NCBI GenBank assembly: GCA_020849855.1
Contig: JADZFO010000046.1
Coordinates: 37,985 to 101,984, forward strand
Source of the DNA: a bacterium
GTDB taxonomy: Bacteria > 4484-113 > JAFGCY01
Direction of reading: 5' to 3'
Length of the DNA: 64,000 nucleotides
The notes beneath the pieces were generated by a model that saw nothing but the letters and a program-made list of their open reading frames with translations, had not been told where the DNA came from and searched no databases. Made by a program: the position numbers and the translations under genes. This document shows positions 24,919-32,447 of the stretch, one piece after another (the stretch's first letter is position 1; each line of letters starts with the position of its first letter).

Positions 24919-26130
24919 TTAGCGGTGGTCTGAAATGATATCCCGCGGCGCGCGGCTGAGAATCCAGCGCAGCGCGAGATAGCACAGCCAAAGGTATATC
25001 GGCGCAACAATGTAGAGCAGACAGGCAAACCAGGCCTGGACCGGCAGGGCCAGCAGTGGAAAGGCGGTGAGCCTGATCAGGGTGTCGCCTTTGCTCAGGC
25101 CAAAGTTGCCATGAACGTAATAGGGCATCAAAGTCAAGGCGGCGTTGACCGCACGCAGGCCGGCCAGGATGTGGACACTTGCCGGTGAGCTCAGCGGATT
25201 AAGCATGCTGCCCGTCGCCAGGCCGGAGGTCACCGGAAGGGTGATGAAGCCGCTGCTGATCTTGTCGGCCAGCAGAGCGGCGGCGATCAGGCCCAGCGGA
25301 ACTTTGGCCCAGACGCTGCGCCAGCGGCCGATGCACCAGAGGGACAGCCCAAGCAGGGCCAGGCCATAGAGCTGGGCGCCTGGCAGGCCCAGATTGAGGC
25401 GCTGGTGCGGTAACTGCCTGAGCTGGGCGGTATACAGGCCGCTGAGCTGCAGCAGCCCGCGCCAGAGCTCGGCATCCGGCATGAAGACCAGCACGGCAAG
25501 CAGGATGCCCCAGCGCGGTGCGAGCAGCCAGACGGCGGTGATGAACAGCAGCGGCAGCAGGACCGGCGTAACTCTTGACAGCAACTCAAATGGCCACAGA
25601 AGCCATACCAGCGCACTTAGACTGACCGGCGAGATAATCTGCACAATAGCTGTCAGCAGCGCGTACGTGGCGGCGAGAGGGATCAGCGCCGGCCAGGCAA
25701 AGCGGCAGGCGGCCTCAAAGCGCAGAGGCAAGGAGAGGTCGAGGCCGGGCGCGGCCGCGTCCTCAAAGAAGTCCACCAGGCGGCGGCTGGCCATCTGGGC
25801 GAGGCTGAGCCAGGCCCAGGCAACGGCGGCCGGGCCAAGGAAGCTGCCACAGGAATAGGCCCAGGACCAGAATTCGGTTGGAAGGCCCAGAAAGCTGCTG
25901 CTACCCATGCCTGGCGACCAGGTGATGGATCCGCCCGACTGGCGCATATGGATGTTCATCGCCAGGGCGCTGGCGGCCTGCAGCAGACACAGCCCGCAGA
26001 GTATCAGGCCCGGGCCGCGCCAGAAGCGCAGGCGCTGGGTCCTCAGGCTGCGCAGCAGCGCGGCGATCAGCGCTGTGTCGCGCCGCCGCTGCTGAGCCCG
26101 GCTCTCTTTGGCCGCTTCCATCCTGTTCAT
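24919..26130 (-). CDS. Polytopic membrane protein of unknown function
   Basis: A protein of about 403 residues with roughly ten hydrophobic helices, for example LILCGLCLLQAASALAM near the N-terminus, LIPLAATYALLTAIVQII and WFACLLYIVAPIYLWLCYLA near the end. The basic N-terminus (KESRAQQRRRD) should be cytoplasmic. No transporter or enzyme motif is recognised; the weak overall resemblance is to ABC-2 or YckC-type membrane subunits, but without support. The start is uncertain among ATG codons at 26160, 26130 and 26121; none has a strong Shine-Dalgarno site. The secreted protein gene follows after 11 nt. The region upstream also carries the divergent promoter of the S1-domain gene. Confidence 0.6.
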   Translation of the reverse strand: MNRMEAAKESRAQQRRRDTALIAALLRSLRTQRLRFWRGPGLILCGLCLLQAASALAMNIHMRQSGGSITWSPGMGSSSFLGLPTEFWSWAYSCGSFLGPAAVAWAWLSLAQMASRRLVDFFEDAAAPGLDLSLPLRFEAACRFAWPALIPLAATYALLTAIVQIISPVSLSALVWLLWPFELLSRVTPVLLPLLFITAVWLLAPRWGILLAVLVFMPDAELWRGLLQLSGLYTAQLRQLPHQRLNLGLPGAQLYGLALLGLSLWCIGRWRSVWAKVPLGLIAAALLADKISSGFITLPVTSGLATGSMLNPLSSPASVHILAGLRAVNAALTLMPYYVHGNFGLSKGDTLIRLTAFPLLALPVQAWFACLLYIVAPIYLWLCYLALRWILSRAPRDIISDHR

Positions 26131-26172
26131 GATAGCCAGACGCGCGCCGGGCCGCGGCATTTGACATCAGTG

Positions 26173-26201
26173 TTGACATTACTATTGCGCTTAGTTACAC
26201 T
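26173..26201 (+). promoter_or_regulatory. Sigma70-type promoter of the S1-domain gene
   Basis: TTGACA at 26173-26178, 17-nt spacer, TACACT at 26196-26201: near-consensus housekeeping promoter. The transcript would carry a leader of about 130 nt before the start at 26338. A second TTGACA lies at 26161. Confidence 0.65.
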
Positions 26202-26337
26202 CTCCCTCCGCTGCGCGGATCGCGCGGCATCCGGGGCGCATGGTCTGCTTCTTCCGTTCCCACGGTTCGCGGCTTTTGCGTCTTTGGCTGCCGCATTTTG
26301 CCTCCGCGCAAGCCCCTGATGAAGGAGGTGATACGTA

Positions 26338-26820
26338 ATGGCAATCGCAGCAGGCGACGTTCTGCAGGGCCGTGTGGCCGAGGTGCGCGACTTTGGCGCC
26401 TTCGTGTGGCTGGACGACAATAAGAAGGGCCTGATCCACATCAGTGAGATCAGCGACGACTATGTCAAGGACATCCACAACCTCGTCAAGCCCAACCAGA
26501 AGGTCAAGATCAAGGTCCTGTCGGTCAAGGACGACGGGCGCATTGAGCTGAGTCTGAAGCAGGCGGAAGCCCTCGAGTACACGAAACCTCCCAAGCAGGA
26601 ACGTGAGCGCGAGCCGGCCCGCGACGCGGCAGCCGATGAATTCCTCGGTGAGCCGCCGGCCTTCAACTTCCTGGACGACTTTGAGCCGGTGGGCGAGTTC
26701 GATATGATGTTGAAGTTCTTCAAGCGCGTCAGCGAGGAGAACATGATCGACAACAAGCGCAATATCGAGCGTAAGCGCATGGGCGACAAGAAGAAGGCCA
26801 AGAAGCGCCGCGGCCGTTAG
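26338..26820 (+). CDS. S1-domain RNA-binding protein (YugI/GSP13-like)
   Basis: A 160-residue protein with one S1 domain in its first 75 residues: GDVLQGRVAEVRDFGAFVWL, GLIHISEISDDYVKDIHNLV, GQ-type VKIKVLSVKDDGRIELSLKQ. The C-terminal half is charged, with an FLDDFEP helix, and ends in a strongly basic tail (DKKKAKKRRGR), suitable for ribosome or RNA contact. Single-S1 proteins such as YugI/GSP13 bind the small ribosomal subunit. The start is fixed by an excellent AAGGAGGTGAT Shine-Dalgarno site, the strongest in the window, in contrast to the leaderless genes around it. A tRNA-Leu gene follows 73 nt downstream. Confidence 0.88.
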   Translation: MAIAAGDVLQGRVAEVRDFGAFVWLDDNKKGLIHISEISDDYVKDIHNLVKPNQKVKIKVLSVKDDGRIELSLKQAEALEYTKPPKQEREREPARDAAADEFLGEPPAFNFLDDFEPVGEFDMMLKFFKRVSEENMIDNKRNIERKRMGDKKKAKKRRGR

Positions 26821-26878
26821 GCAGCGTGCCGGAGCCGATCAGGTTGCGTCTGGACGCATGCCACCAGGGCAGCGGGGG

Positions 26879-26884
26879 TATAAT
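26879..26884 (+). promoter_or_regulatory. -10 element of tRNA-Leu
   Basis: TATAAT ending ten nucleotides before the 5' end of the tRNA. The -35 region is not clear. Confidence 0.5.
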
Positions 26885-26893
26885 CCCCAGCGG

Positions 26894-26974
26894 GCCGGGG
26901 TGGCGAAATGGCAGACGCAGGAGACTTAAAATCTCCCGGGGCAACCCGTACCGGTTCGAGTCCGGTTCCCGGCA
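26894..26974 (+). tRNA. tRNA-Leu (anticodon UAA)
   Basis: A cloverleaf can be drawn: acceptor GCCGGGG with TCCCGGC plus discriminator A, D arm with GGCGAAATGGCAGAC, anticodon stem GGAGA/TCTCC enclosing CTTAAAA (anticodon TAA), a variable arm (CGGGGCAACCCG) typical of class II tRNA, and T arm ACCGG-TTCGAGT-CCGGT. Length and the long variable arm fit leucine. The 3' CCA is not encoded (the genome reads TTA), so it must be added by the CCA enzyme. Confidence 0.93.
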
Positions 26975-27031
26975 TTAGATCTGCCGGCAGAGCCGGCGGG
27001 TAAGAGTTGAAATGCGGAATCAGTTCATACA

Positions 27032-27070
27032 CACGATCGCCATTATGTGCCCCGCGGGGGCATGATCGTG
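27032..27070 (+). other. Nested hairpin of unknown function between tRNA-Leu and ileS
   Basis: CACGATC (27032-27038) pairs with GATCGTG (27064-27070), and inside it TGCCCC (27048-27053) pairs with GGGGCA (27057-27062) across a GCG loop. Together with the terminator at 27104-27135 this could be the end of a small transcript, or of the tRNA read-through. The 26975-27373 interval has no protein gene. Confidence 0.4.
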
Positions 27071-27103
27071 CGCGTCTGAATCCACGACCACGCGACTTTC
27101 ATG

Positions 27104-27135
27104 GGCCCCCTGGAAACAGGGGGCCTTTCTGTTTT
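27104..27135 (+). terminator. Rho-independent terminator with GAAA tetraloop
   Basis: GGCCCCCTG, loop GAAA, CAGGGGGCC, then TTTCTGTTTT. A perfect nine-pair GC stem with a T-rich tail. It ends the tRNA-Leu or a small RNA transcript before ileS. Confidence 0.85.
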
Positions 27136-27350
27136 GTAGGGGTGGGGCTTGTCCCCACCCGGTAGGGCGGGCGTTACCCCGTCCAAAGGACCAGCGACCA
27201 GGGACCAGGGATTAGGGACTGGAGAAGAAGGAAACAGGGATCAGATAAGAGACTGGGACAAGGGCAGTAAGGAAGGACAGCGGCAAAAGGACCAAATGCC
27301 TCATTGTCCTTACTAGTCCCTAATCCCGAGTCCCTTATCCCTCATTTGCC
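27136..27350 (+). repeat. Intergenic short repeats upstream of ileS
   Basis: Contains a half-copy of the palindromic element (GTAGGGGTGGGGCTTGTCCC, 27136 onward) and then inverted arms made of GGGACCAGGGATTAGGGACT (27199-27222) and AGTCCCTAATCCC with GAGTCCC (27317-27340). The arms could form a long hairpin. No reading frame of interest. Confidence 0.6.
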
Positions 27351-27373
27351 AAGTGCAATCCGGAGGCAGTCAG

Positions 27374-30300
27374 ATGTCAGTGCAAGTGCAGCAGGGTTTA
27401 TTCGAGAAGGTCGATACCTCCTACAGCTTCGCGCGGATGGAGGAGCAGATCCTGAAGCTCTGGGACGAGCGCCGCGTCTTTGAGCGCAGCCTGGAGAAAC
27501 CCGCGCCCCTGGGCTCCTGGGTCTTCTACGAGGGCCCGCCGACGGCCAACAACATGCCGCACCCCGGGCACGTGCTGACCCGTGTGGCCAAGGACCTGCT
27601 GCCGCGCTTCAAGACGATGCAGGGCCACTATGTGCGCCGCCAAGCCGGCTGGGATACCCACGGCCTGCCGGTTGAGCTCTCGGTGGAGAAGGAGCTTTTC
27701 GAAGCCGGCGAGATGACCGAGCGCGGGCCAAGCGCGATCGTGCGTTACGGGGTTGAGAAGTTCAACCGCAAGTGCTTTGAGTCCGTGCGGCGCTATGAGG
27801 CCGAGTGGGTCAAGCTCTCCTCGCGCCTGGCCTACTGGCTGGACTATGAGAACGCCTACTTCACCTTCAGCAACAAGTACATCGAATCCGTCTGGTGGCT
27901 GCTGAAGAACATCTATGAGCAGGGTCTGCTGTACAAGGGTTACCGCATCCAGTGGTACTCCACCCTTGTCGGCACCGGCCTGTCCAGCCACGAGGTGGCC
28001 CAGAACTGGCAGGTGGTCAAGGACCCCAGCGCCACCGTGCGCGCGCGGGTGCTCTCCGGTCAGCAGATCGGCGGCCACAGTGTGAGCAACGGCAACACTT
28101 ACTTCCTGCTCTGGACCACCACGCCCTGGACGCTGATCAGCAACGTGGCGCTCTGCGTCCACCCGGACTACGACTATGTCGTGGTGCGGCTGGAGAACGC
28201 CACCGAGGGCCGCGAGGAGTTCCTGGTCCTGGCTGAGGCCCTGCTGGCCAAGAACGGCCTCGAGGCCGAGCAGGTGGTGGCGCGGGTCAAGGGCAGTGAG
28301 CTGCTGGGCCTGAACTACGAAAAGCTCTATGACTACGCCCTGCCGGATATCCGCACTGATGGCGCGGAAACCTCAGGCTGGCGCGTGCTGAATGACACCT
28401 ATGTCACCCTTGAGGACGGCACCGGCGTGGTGCATGAAGCGCCGGCCTTCGGCGAGGACGACTACCGCATCGGCCTGCGCGAAAAGCTGCCGATCCTGAA
28501 CGCTATCGATGCCGAGGGCCGGGTTGTGCCGGAGGCCGCTATCGCCGCCGGCAAGTGGTTCAAGGAGGCCGACCCCATGGTGCTGGCCGACCTGAAGGCC
28601 CGCGGCCTGCTCTACAAGAGCGAGAAGCACGAGCACAACTATCCGCACTGCTACCGCACGGATGCGCCGCTGATGCAGTATCCGCTGGAGAGCTGGTTTA
28701 TCCGCATGAGTGCGCCTGAGGTCAAGAGCAAGCTGATCGCCGGCAACGAGCAGATCACCTGGCAGCCGGCGCACATCAAGCAGGGCCGCTTTGGCGACTG
28801 GCTGCGCGAGGTGAAGGACTGGTCCCTGTCCCGCGATCGCTTCTGGGGCACCCCGCTGCCGGTCTGGGACTGCGAGGCCTGCGGCCACCAGGAGTGCCTT
28901 GGCTCCTACGAGGAGCTGAAGGCGCGCTGCCCGGAGCGCTTTGCCGGGGTGACTGACCTTTACGACCAGGAACAGTTCAACCCGCACCGCCCCTTCATCG
29001 ACGACTATACCTGGGCCTGCCCGCAGTGCAGCGGCGGCACAATGAAGCGCGTGCGCTTTGTCATCGACTGCTGGTTCGACGCTGGCAGCATGCCTTTCGC
29101 GCAGCTGCATTACCCCTTCGAGAACAAGGACCTGATCGACGGACCCGTAGGGGCGAGTCTTGACTCGCCCGCAGCGGCGGCGGAAGAAGGCGGGTCAAGA
29201 CCCGCCACTACAAATCGTTACCGCCAGTTCCCCGCCAACTTCATCTCTGAGGCCATCGACCAGACCCGCGGCTGGTTCTATACCCAGCACGCGATCTCCA
29301 CCCTGATCAAGGGCGAGCCCTGCTTCAAAAGCTGCCTCGTGCTCGGCCATATCCTGGACGAGAAGGGCCGCAAGATGAGCAAGCGTCTGGGCAACGTGGT
29401 TGACCCCTGGGGGGTGATCGACAAGTATGGCGCGGATGCCTTCCGCTGGTACTTCTACAGCTCAGGCAGCCTGACCAGCGGCGCGCGCTTTTCCGACAAG
29501 GGCGTGCTGGAGACCCTGCAGCGCTTCATCATCCCGCTGTGGAATGTCTACAGCTTCTTTACGATCTATGCCAACCTCGACGGCTTCGACCCACGCACGG
29601 GCCTGACCACTGGCGCCGCCCCACATGGCGGCGGAGCTCAGCAGGCGGGCAGGCCTGCCGGCGCGCTGCGCTGGGAGGAGCTGTCCGAGCTGGACAAATG
29701 GATCCGCCTGAAGTTCAACCGCCTCTGCGCCGAATCCGCCGCGCATCTTGAGCGGCTCGAGCTGCCGGAGGCCGCGCGGGCAATCGAGGACTTTGTCGAC
29801 GAGCTGAGCAACTGGTACGTGCGCCGATCGCGCCGGCGCTTCTGGAGCAGCGAACACGACAGCGCCAAGCTGGGCGCCTACCAGACGCTCTACTTCGTGC
29901 TGGTTGAGCTCTCCAAGCTGCTGGCGCCCTATACGCCTTTCCTGGCGGAGGAGCTGTACCAGAAGCTGGCGCTGAGATTTGTAGGGGCGAGTCTTGACTC
30001 GCCCGGTACGTCAGCGGCAGAAGGCGGGTCAAGACCCGCCCCTACAGAAGATTCCGTCCACCTCTGCCGCTATCCCCTGCATGATGCCGCGCTGGAGGAT
30101 GAGCTGCTGGAGTTCGGCATGGACCAGGCGCTGCGGGTCACCACACTGGGCCACGCGGCGCGCAAGGATAGCCGTCTGCGCGTGCGCCAGCCGCTGTCCC
30201 GCGTGGTGCTGGTCTCGCGCGAGCCGGGCCTGAAGGAGGCGGTGGAGAGCCACCGCGAGCTGCTGCTGGAGGAGCTGAACGTCAAGGCCATCGAGTTCGC

Positions 30301-30973
30301 CAGCGACGAGCAGCAGTTCGTGTCTTACAGCTACAAGCCGAACTTCCGCGAAATCGGCCCGCGCTTTGGCGAGCAGGCCCGCGACATCGCCGCCTGGGTC
30401 AACCGCTCGGCGGATGAGATCACGCGCCAGCTGGCCGAGCATGAAGGCCAGCCGGTGCTGGTGACGGTCTTTGACAAGTTCACCGATGAAAACGGCGAGG
30501 AAGAGACCATCACCCGCACCGAGAGCCTGAACTGGGTCGAGCTGGAGCTGTCAGGCGAGCGCATCGTGCTGGACAGCCGCTACTTCGAGCTGCAATTGCA
30601 CCCGCACGAGGGCATGGTGGCCCAGCGCGAGCGTGGCCTGCTGCTGGTGCTGGACACGCACCTCAGCGATGAGCTGCGCAGCGAGGGCCTGGCCCGCGAG
30701 GTGGTCAACCGCCTGCAGCAGAAGCGCAAGGACCTGGACCTGGCCTACGACGCGCGGGTCAGGGTGGCCTGGGCTATCGAGGGCAGCGCGGCCGACAGCC
30801 CGTTGGCGGCGGCCATCGCCGCGCACCACAGTTACATCGCCGGCGAGGTGCTGGCCAGCGAGCTGGTCCAGGTGGACTACGCAATGCTGAGCGAGGGCGG
30901 TGCTCTGCACGGCAGCAGTGAGGGCAGCGAGATCGACGGCGAAAAGCTGCGCTACAGCATCAGCGTGGTGTAG
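27374..30973 (+). CDS. ileS: Isoleucyl-tRNA synthetase, eukaryote-like type, with two repeat-encoded inserts
   Basis: A 1199-residue class I synthetase that attaches isoleucine to tRNA-Ile. The start at 27374 has GGAGG seven nucleotides upstream. The signature HPGH (63-66, the HIGH motif) lies in YEGPPTANNMPHPGH, and KMSKR is at 667-671. The EGPPTAN wording and the long C-terminus fit the eukaryote-like IleS2 class, which is often less sensitive to mupirocin. The editing domain (WTTTPWTL ... GTGVVHEAPAFGEDDY) is complete. Two inserts, VGASLDSPAAAAEEGGSRP (from residue 592) and VGASLDSPGTSAAEGGSRP (from residue 870), are encoded by two copies of one 65-nt palindromic element. A third Gly/Pro/Ala-rich stretch lies near residue 755. 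All three fall in loops between conserved blocks. Confidence 0.96.
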   Translation: MSVQVQQGLFEKVDTSYSFARMEEQILKLWDERRVFERSLEKPAPLGSWVFYEGPPTANNMPHPGHVLTRVAKDLLPRFKTMQGHYVRRQAGWDTHGLPVELSVEKELFEAGEMTERGPSAIVRYGVEKFNRKCFESVRRYEAEWVKLSSRLAYWLDYENAYFTFSNKYIESVWWLLKNIYEQGLLYKGYRIQWYSTLVGTGLSSHEVAQNWQVVKDPSATVRARVLSGQQIGGHSVSNGNTYFLLWTTTPWTLISNVALCVHPDYDYVVVRLENATEGREEFLVLAEALLAKNGLEAEQVVARVKGSELLGLNYEKLYDYALPDIRTDGAETSGWRVLNDTYVTLEDGTGVVHEAPAFGEDDYRIGLREKLPILNAIDAEGRVVPEAAIAAGKWFKEADPMVLADLKARGLLYKSEKHEHNYPHCYRTDAPLMQYPLESWFIRMSAPEVKSKLIAGNEQITWQPAHIKQGRFGDWLREVKDWSLSRDRFWGTPLPVWDCEACGHQECLGSYEELKARCPERFAGVTDLYDQEQFNPHRPFIDDYTWACPQCSGGTMKRVRFVIDCWFDAGSMPFAQLHYPFENKDLIDGPVGASLDSPAAAAEEGGSRPATTNRYRQFPANFISEAIDQTRGWFYTQHAISTLIKGEPCFKSCLVLGHILDEKGRKMSKRLGNVVDPWGVIDKYGADAFRWYFYSSGSLTSGARFSDKGVLETLQRFIIPLWNVYSFFTIYANLDGFDPRTGLTTGAAPHGGGAQQAGRPAGALRWEELSELDKWIRLKFNRLCAESAAHLERLELPEAARAIEDFVDELSNWYVRRSRRRFWSSEHDSAKLGAYQTLYFVLVELSKLLAPYTPFLAEELYQKLALRFVGASLDSPGTSAAEGGSRPAPTEDSVHLCRYPLHDAALEDELLEFGMDQALRVTTLGHAARKDSRLRVRQPLSRVVLVSREPGLKEAVESHRELLLEELNVKAIEFASDEQQFVSYSYKPNFREIGPRFGEQARDIAAWVNRSADEITRQLAEHEGQPVLVTVFDKFTDENGEEETITRTESLNWVELELSGERIVLDSRYFELQLHPHEGMVAQRERGLLLVLDTHLSDELRSEGLAREVVNRLQQKRKDLDLAYDARVRVAWAIEGSAADSPLAAAIAAHHSYIAGEVLASELVQVDYAMLSEGGALHGSSEGSEIDGEKLRYSISVV
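29147..29211. repeat. 65-nt palindromic element, copy 1, in frame in ileS
   Basis: Begins GTAGGGGCGAGTCTTGACTC and ends with the inverse GGCGGGTCAAGACCCGCC followed by ACTAC. Left half folds as GGGCGAGTC/GACTCGCCC, right half as GGCGGGTC/GACCCGCC, and the two halves are inverted copies of each other. Read in the same frame as copy 2. Confidence 0.85.
29981..30045. repeat. 65-nt palindromic element, copy 2, in frame in ileS
   Basis: Same length, same ends (GTAGGGGCGAGTCTTGACTC ... GGGTCAAGACCCGCCCCTAC) and same reading phase as copy 1. The central 17 nt differ between the copies, the arms are nearly identical. Confidence 0.85.
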
Positions 30974-31032
30974 GTGAGGCGCCATTCTTCCTGCAGGGGC
31001 CCAGGCTTGTCCCTGCCCGGATCTATGTGCAG

Positions 31033-31050
31033 ACAATCAACAGGAGGCAC
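31033..31050 (+). repeat. Short intergenic repeat, copy 1
   Basis: ACAATCAACAGGAGGCAC, also found with one extra C at 57988-58006. It lies in the 285-nt interval after ileS, which also holds a degenerate half of the palindromic element (CAGGGGCCCAGGCTTGTCCC near 30994) and, near 31228, a CCTTCGACCTTCGACCTGCG stretch like the one in murB. No gene seen in 30974-31258. Confidence 0.4.
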
Positions 31051-31258
31051 TTAGACTCAGAATAGAGCGAGGGTGGATCGGCTTCGGCGGGCGGAGTCTG
31101 TACGATACGCCAAATGCCTGGCTTCATGCAGTCTCGATGCCCTCTGGCCTGCTCAGCGCCGCTGTGTCTGCTGTTTGATCTTCATCTGCGCGGCTATTCA
31201 CCCTGTCGCAGCGGACTTGCCGATTCCGACCTTCGACCTTCGACCTGCGACATCCGTC

Positions 31259-31810
31259 TCAGCGGGTGTCCTGCCAGGCCTGGGCCAGCGCCTCGCGGTA
31301 GGCGCTTTCACTGAAACCGGGGCAGAGCTGGCGCAGGTTGAATTCCACATCCTCTTCCTCGCTCCAGCCTCCGCGTGCCACATCGCAGAGCACACGCGCG
31401 CGGTGTTCCAGCTCCGCCGCCAGGAGGCCGGCGGCACGCACCTGCTCGGCGGGCCAGCAGCTCAGCGCGGCTTCCAGAGCGATGGCTGACTGGCCGCAGT
31501 GACGCTGCCAGCACAGCTCCAGAAGCTCCGGCGCCAGAGGCATCGCCCGCGCGGCTCGCAAAGCAGCATCATGCTCCAACGCCGCTCGGGCCGATGCGCT
31601 CTCCGCTTCCCGCCGCTCCTGCTCAAGGCGCTGGCCGATTGAAGCCTCCTGAGGGTCCTTGCTGCCGGCCAGGTCATCAACCCAGGCCCTGGCCTCGGCC
31701 AGACCACAGCCCGTGGCCTCGCGGATCAGCTTGACGCACATGATCAGCTCGCCACGCTCCAGCAGTTCCAGTGCCTGCCGGTGGACCGCTGCGCTAAGTT
31801 CAATTGCCAT
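31259..31810 (-). CDS. Protein with L7/L12 C-terminal-like N-terminal domain, paralog 1
   Basis: A 183-residue soluble protein. The N-terminal 45 residues (LLERGELIMCVKLIREATGC then GLAEARAWVDDL) resemble the C-terminal domain of ribosomal protein bL12, a small helix-helix-sheet module that also occurs in stand-alone proteins. A charged coiled stretch (EQERREAESASARAALEH) follows and then a helical C-terminus ending in PGFSESAYREALAQAW. It is a diverged paralog of the gene immediately upstream (31830-32342), with matching beginning and end. TACAAT six nucleotides before the ATG indicates a leaderless transcript. No function is known. Confidence 0.65.
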   Translation of the reverse strand: MAIELSAAVHRQALELLERGELIMCVKLIREATGCGLAEARAWVDDLAGSKDPQEASIGQRLEQERREAESASARAALEHDAALRAARAMPLAPELLELCWQRHCGQSAIALEAALSCWPAEQVRAAGLLAAELEHRARVLCDVARGGWSEEEDVEFNLRQLCPGFSESAYREALAQAWQDTR

Positions 31811-31816
31811 GCACGA

Positions 31817-31822
31817 ATTGTA
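31817..31822 (-). promoter_or_regulatory. -10 element of leaderless promoter (gene at 31259-31810)
   Basis: TACAAT, six nucleotides (TCGTGC), then the ATG. The hexamer falls in the 19-nt gap between the two paralogs, so the downstream gene has its own promoter. Confidence 0.5.
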
Positions 31823-31829
31823 AGCCGAC

Positions 31830-32342
31830 CTAGCCGCCGCTGACCATCCGCGCGTTGTCCCAGGCGCGCTCGTATGACGCCTCGCTATAGCCCGGCGAAC
31901 CGGAGCGTACGATGGCCCGCGCGCCGGCCTCATCTGTTTCGCCCTGGCGCCAAATAGCAAAGAGGCTGTTGGACAGGCGGCAGAGATGCGCGGCCCGGGA
32001 CAGGCTCAACTGCGGCACCTCGGCGGGGTAGAAGAGCAGGGCGAGGCCCAGGTCCAGGCTGCCCTCAGGGAAGTCATGCTTCAATCCGCGCGCCAGCAGA
32101 GCCTCTTCTTCGGCAGCCTTTTCCTGCGCTGCCTGCTGGGCCTCCTGCTGCCGGGCAATGACCGTGCGGACTATCGCTGCTGTCAGCGGGTCAGAGCTTT
32201 GCGGCAGGACGTTGAACCAGTCGCGGGCCGCCTCTTCGCTCAGGCCGGACTGCTGCAGAAAATCGAGGGCCTCCCAGGGCTGGGCGTCCAGCAGGACGGC
32301 CAGGGCCTGACGCTCCAGCGCAGGATCAATATTTTGCGGCAT
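31830..32342 (-). CDS. Helical protein of unknown function, paralog 2
   Basis: A 170-residue soluble protein. It starts LERQALAVLLDAQPWEALDF followed by LQQSGLSEEAARDWFNVL, matching the layout RQALELL...IREATGCGLAEARAWVDDL of its downstream paralog, and ends PGYSEASYERAWDNAR, matching PGFSESAYREALAQAW. The middle is an Ala/Glu/Gln coiled coil. The first domain is a diverged version of the L7/L12-like module. TAGAAT lies six nucleotides before the ATG, with TTGCGC 16 nt further upstream, a good leaderless promoter. It diverges from the pseudopilin-like gene. Function unknown. Confidence 0.65.
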   Translation of the reverse strand: MPQNIDPALERQALAVLLDAQPWEALDFLQQSGLSEEAARDWFNVLPQSSDPLTAAIVRTVIARQQEAQQAAQEKAAEEEALLARGLKHDFPEGSLDLGLALLFYPAEVPQLSLSRAAHLCRLSNSLFAIWRQGETDEAGARAIVRSGSPGYSEASYERAWDNARMVSGG

Positions 32343-32348
32343 GTGCCG

Positions 32349-32376
32349 ATTCTAGCTCAGCTGCACGACAGCGCAA
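32349..32376 (-). promoter_or_regulatory. Leaderless promoter of gene 31830-32342
   Basis: Minus strand: TTGCGC at 32376-32371, 16-nt spacer, TAGAAT at 32354-32349, CGGCAC, ATG. Confidence 0.55.
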
Positions 32377-32447
32377 TCTTCGCCCGCCCGGCTGTGTTAC
32401 CTTGCCGCTCCCCGGCAGTCTTTATCCCCATGGGCATCAGGAAATCT

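Noticed and set aside
26975-27373. T-box riboswitch before ileS
   Set aside because: The interval has a terminator, but I see no AGGGTGGNACCGCG-like T-box and no specifier stem; ileS begins 240 nt after the terminator with a normal Shine-Dalgarno site.
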